Shown: positions 6,525 to 7,865 of the stretch, in pieces
How the letters are laid out: every line of letters starts with the position of its first letter
Numbering within the stretch: the first letter of the stretch is position 1
Source of the DNA: Planctomycetota bacterium
Lineage (GTDB): Bacteria; Planctomycetota; Phycisphaerae; Sedimentisphaerales; Anaerobacaceae
Assembly (NCBI GenBank): GCA_022567055.1
Contig: JADFHU010000234.1
Span: forward strand, 1 to 7,865
Direction of reading: 5' to 3'
Length of the DNA stretch: 7,865 nt
Notes under the pieces: model-generated
The model's database searches: none
What the model was told of the DNA's origin: nothing
The model's input: the letters and a program-made list of their open reading frames with translations, nothing else
Made by a program: the position numbers and the translations under genes

Positions 6525-6848
6525 TCAAACCATGTCTTTCAGATTCTTAAGTGGCCGAATCTTCACAACATTGCGCGCTGGCTTGGCCTTGAATACAGTT
6601 TCTTCGCCATTGAAGGGATTGATACCCTTACGAGCCTTGGTTGCAGGTTTCCGCTGTACGACCAACTTCATCAAGCCGGGCACGGTGTATGCACCGGCAC
6701 CGCGTCGACCGAGACTCTTTTTAATCTGAGCAGCCATTGCTTCAAACACAGAACCGATGTCCTTCTTTGTCAATCCTGTTGCATCAGCGATCCCCGATAC
6801 GATCTCACTCTTGGTCATCGGCTTAGCAGGTGCCATCGTCATTGCCAT
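6525..6848 (-). CDS. HU family DNA-binding protein
   Basis: A 107-residue basic protein against about 90 for E. coli HU; the extra length is a Met/Ala/Pro-rich leader, MAMTMAPAKPMTK, before the first helix. Helices at about 12-48 (SEIVSGIADATGLTKKDI and following) form the dimerisation part. The beta-arm region has KARKGINPFNGE at 71-82, with Asn77-Pro78 corresponding to the Asn-Pro at the arm tip that intercalates into DNA. The C-terminal KAKPARNVVKIRPLKNLKDMV completes the fold. The usual GFG-F turn is replaced by VPGLMKL at 56-62, as in a planctomycete-type subgroup as far as I recall. The role is expected to be nucleoid-associated DNA bending as a dimer. The start ATG at 6848 has AAGGAG 8 bases upstream; ATGs at codons 3, 5 and 11 lack this. 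It stands alone with its own promoter. Confidence 0.95.
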   Translation of the reverse strand: MAMTMAPAKPMTKSEIVSGIADATGLTKKDIGSVFEAMAAQIKKSLGRRGAGAYTVPGLMKLVVQRKPATKARKGINPFNGEETVFKAKPARNVVKIRPLKNLKDMV

Positions 6849-6856
6849 GACATTAT

Positions 6857-6862
6857 CTCCTT
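6857..6862 (-). promoter_or_regulatory. Ribosome binding site of HU
   Basis: AAGGAG on the minus strand, 8 bases before the ATG at 6848. It selects the first of four closely spaced in-frame ATGs. Confidence 0.8.
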
Positions 6863-6936
6863 ATAATAAAATAAGATCAGAGAAAACAATCCATTAGACT
6901 ACGGTTTCCACCGAGCCAGCAATCACTACGCGCACA

Positions 6937-6965
6937 TACATATGGATTTGCATTAAGCCTGTCAA
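6937..6965 (-). promoter_or_regulatory. Candidate sigma-70 promoter for HU
   Basis: A perfect -35 hexamer TTGACA (minus strand, 6960-6965) is followed after exactly 17 bases by TATGTA (6937-6942), a partial -10 match. It would give a leader of roughly 80 bases before the HU start codon. Read by eye only. Confidence 0.5.
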
Positions 6966-7001
6966 GCAAAAACACACTGAGTGTTTTGAAATCTGTCAAG
7001 C
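6959..7001. promoter_or_regulatory. Inverted repeat flanked by direct repeats upstream of HU
   Basis: CTGTCAAGC occurs twice on the plus strand (6959-6967 and 6993-7001), 34 bases apart. Between them AAAACAC (6969-6975) and GTGTTTT (6981-6987) form a perfect 7-base inverted repeat around ACTGA. The left direct repeat overlaps the -35 hexamer of the candidate HU promoter. An operator or a terminator-like structure are both possible. Confidence 0.4.
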
Positions 7002-7068
7002 TGAAGCTAATCAACCTGTCCTACTCAATAATTCGAACTTGTTTGATCCCAACGTTATGCAATCTCCC

Positions 7069-7099
7069 TGTGCTCGTCAAGACAAGATAGGACCACTGT
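7069..7099 (+). repeat. Left terminal inverted repeat, copy 2
   Basis: TGTGCTCGTCAA (7069-7080), a 9-base divergent spacer, then GGACCACTG (7090-7098). The outer 12 bases match the right end at 11 positions. The overlapping CTGTGAAACAG just inside forms a small hairpin in both copies. Confidence 0.7.
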
Positions 7100-7416
7100 G
7101 AAACAGCTGATTTCCCACGCATGTTTCCTGACGAGAATGGCTGTCACTCACCTCATTCATTGAATCCGATGCGATAGATAAATGTCCATTTTTCGGCAAA
7201 AACAAGCACTTTTTCAGGGTCAATTCGTGCAAAACCAGTATCCGTGGTGTCAAAATGGAGTCATACATTTCAAGATATGAATTGGCTTCAATAAGGTCAT
7301 AAAGAGGGTAGCTCAGGGCATAGTTCCTGGTTGCAGAATTGTTGTCGCTTTATCAACTAGGGCGGTCCCATTAGTGATCTTTCTAAAGAGACATTACGGG
7401 TACATTCTGCCGTCGT

Positions 7417-7447
7417 CCGGTGGTCCCATTGGCGGTTGACAAGCACA
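7417..7447 (-). repeat. Right terminal inverted repeat, copy 2
   Basis: On the minus strand it begins TGTGCTTGTCAACC and continues to GGGACCACCGG. It carries an outward-facing TTGACA at 7436-7441, as in copy 1. Confidence 0.7.
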
Positions 7448-7458
7448 CCGGGCTCCGT

Positions 7459-7865
7459 TCATAGGTCAAGCGGAACGGTACGTCCGGTCAACCAGGCGAT
7501 TTCCCCGGGCGTCAACACGCGGCCATAGAGGCGAACGTCATCAAGTACACCGCGGAACGACTCGAAACCGCCGGGTGATATGGCGCCGATGATGACCTCG
7601 GCATCCGTCCCGGTGCCGAAGGAGAATGCCTCGTTTACGACCTGTGCTACACCGTCGCGATAGATGATCAGAGCGTCTCCGTCAAAGGAGAAACCCCAGT
7701 GCTCCCATTCTCCTTCCACCGGCGCGTCAGGCGTCCAAACGAACGGAGCATCTTGCTGCCAAACACGGATGCGGCCCGTATTCAGATCCGTATGGAACTG
7801 CCACATCATATCGGCCCCGGTGTTTTTCTTACTGATCATACCCTGCCAACGACCGTCGACCCCAC
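7459..7865 (-). CDS. LamG / concanavalin-like domain protein, C-terminal end only
   Basis: Only the last 134 residues are in the window; the frame is open to the right edge (GVDGRWQG precedes the first visible Met at 7839, so that Met is internal). The segment is a LamG-like jelly-roll repeat: WQGMISKKN, then WEHWGFSFDGDALIIYRDGV, and the C-terminal signature FRGVLDDVRLYGRVLTPGEIAWL close to the stop. Such domains bind carbohydrate or mediate adhesion in large exported proteins of planctomycetes and relatives; the N-terminal part that would define this protein is missing. The stop (TGA, 7459-7461) comes about 8 residues after the domain, a natural end for this class, and 11 bases before a repeat element. 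Truncation by that element is possible but not needed. Confidence 0.85.
   Translation of the reverse strand, partial: GVDGRWQGMISKKNTGADMMWQFHTDLNTGRIRVWQQDAPFVWTPDAPVEGEWEHWGFSFDGDALIIYRDGVAQVVNEAFSFGTGTDAEVIIGAISPGGFESFRGVLDDVRLYGRVLTPGEIAWLTGRTVPLDL

Larger units (their letters stand above)
7069..7447 (+). repeat. MITE-like dispersed repeat, copy 2
   Basis: A 379-base noncoding element, same orientation as 3399-3788. Its ends are the better preserved pair. The left end begins TGTGCTCGTCAA and reaches GGACCAC at 7090-7096; the right end, reverse complemented, begins TGTGCTTGTCAA and reaches GGACCAC. The two ends match at about 21 of 30 positions without gaps, in two blocks separated by a divergent spacer. 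GGTCCCATTAG at 7364-7374 recurs as GGTCCCATTGG at 7422-7432, 58 bases apart, the same spacing as in copy 1. Frames are closed by stops, for example TAG at 7358-7360 where copy 1 has CAA. The right end lies 11 bases past the stop of the LamG gene. No target-site duplication is evident. Likely a non-autonomous mobile element; family unknown to me. Confidence 0.8.

Noticed and set aside
7077..7268. 63-codon minus-strand frame inside repeat copy 2
   Set aside because: The same frame in copy 1 shifts and changes sequence, so it is not conserved as protein.
7060..7455. Target-site duplication around the repeat copies
   Set aside because: Flanks of both copies were compared (ctccc/ccggg and aaaac/ggccg) and show no direct duplication, so recent transposition cannot be claimed.
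1..7865. CRISPR array, tRNA, rRNA, toxin-antitoxin or defence genes
   Set aside because: No regularly spaced short repeats, cloverleaf-like segments or recognisable defence domains were seen on either strand.

Overview
The window looks like a chromosomal piece of a planctomycete (Planctomycetota, probably a Pirellulales-type marine or freshwater lineage). The main evidence is the adjacent pair of a PSCyt1/DUF1549/DUF1553 protein and a twin-arginine-exported DUF1501 protein. This pair is massively expanded in that phylum and rare elsewhere. A secreted FAD-dependent oxidoreductase, a LamG-domain protein and a variant HU fit the same source. All identifications come from reading motifs; no database search was run.

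Layout: every convincing gene lies on the minus strand. From right to left: the C-terminal end of a LamG (concanavalin-like) protein (7459-7865, open at the window edge); a repeat copy (7069-7447); the HU gene (6525-6848) with a candidate promoter and inverted repeat upstream and a nested palindrome downstream; about 300 bases of noncoding DNA; a type II haloacid dehalogenase gene (5467-6207) overlapping a secreted FAD-dependent oxidoreductase gene (3813-5480) by 14 bases; a second copy of the repeat (3399-3788); then the DUF1549/DUF1553 gene (904-3243) followed after 4 bases by the DUF1501 gene (1-899, open at the left edge).

How the genes relate: the DUF1553-DUF1501 pair is a tight two-gene operon whose products are probably exported by the Sec and Tat routes respectively. 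The dehalogenase and oxidoreductase are overlapped in a way that suggests translational coupling, although one is cytoplasmic and the other carries a signal peptide. HU stands alone under its own promoter. No functional link between the three units is proven.

The least expected signal is noncoding. Two diverged copies (about 390 and 379 bp) of one repeat lie in the same orientation. Each is bounded by bipartite imperfect terminal inverted repeats of about 30 bp, with outer TGTGCTYGTCAA and inner GGACCAC. They share internal blocks of 31 and 32 identical bases and a subterminal motif at the same 58-base spacing. Each ends 11-24 bases beyond the stop codon of a leftward gene. They look like members of an unrecognised MITE-like or structured repeat family and bracket the oxidoreductase-dehalogenase-HU segment.
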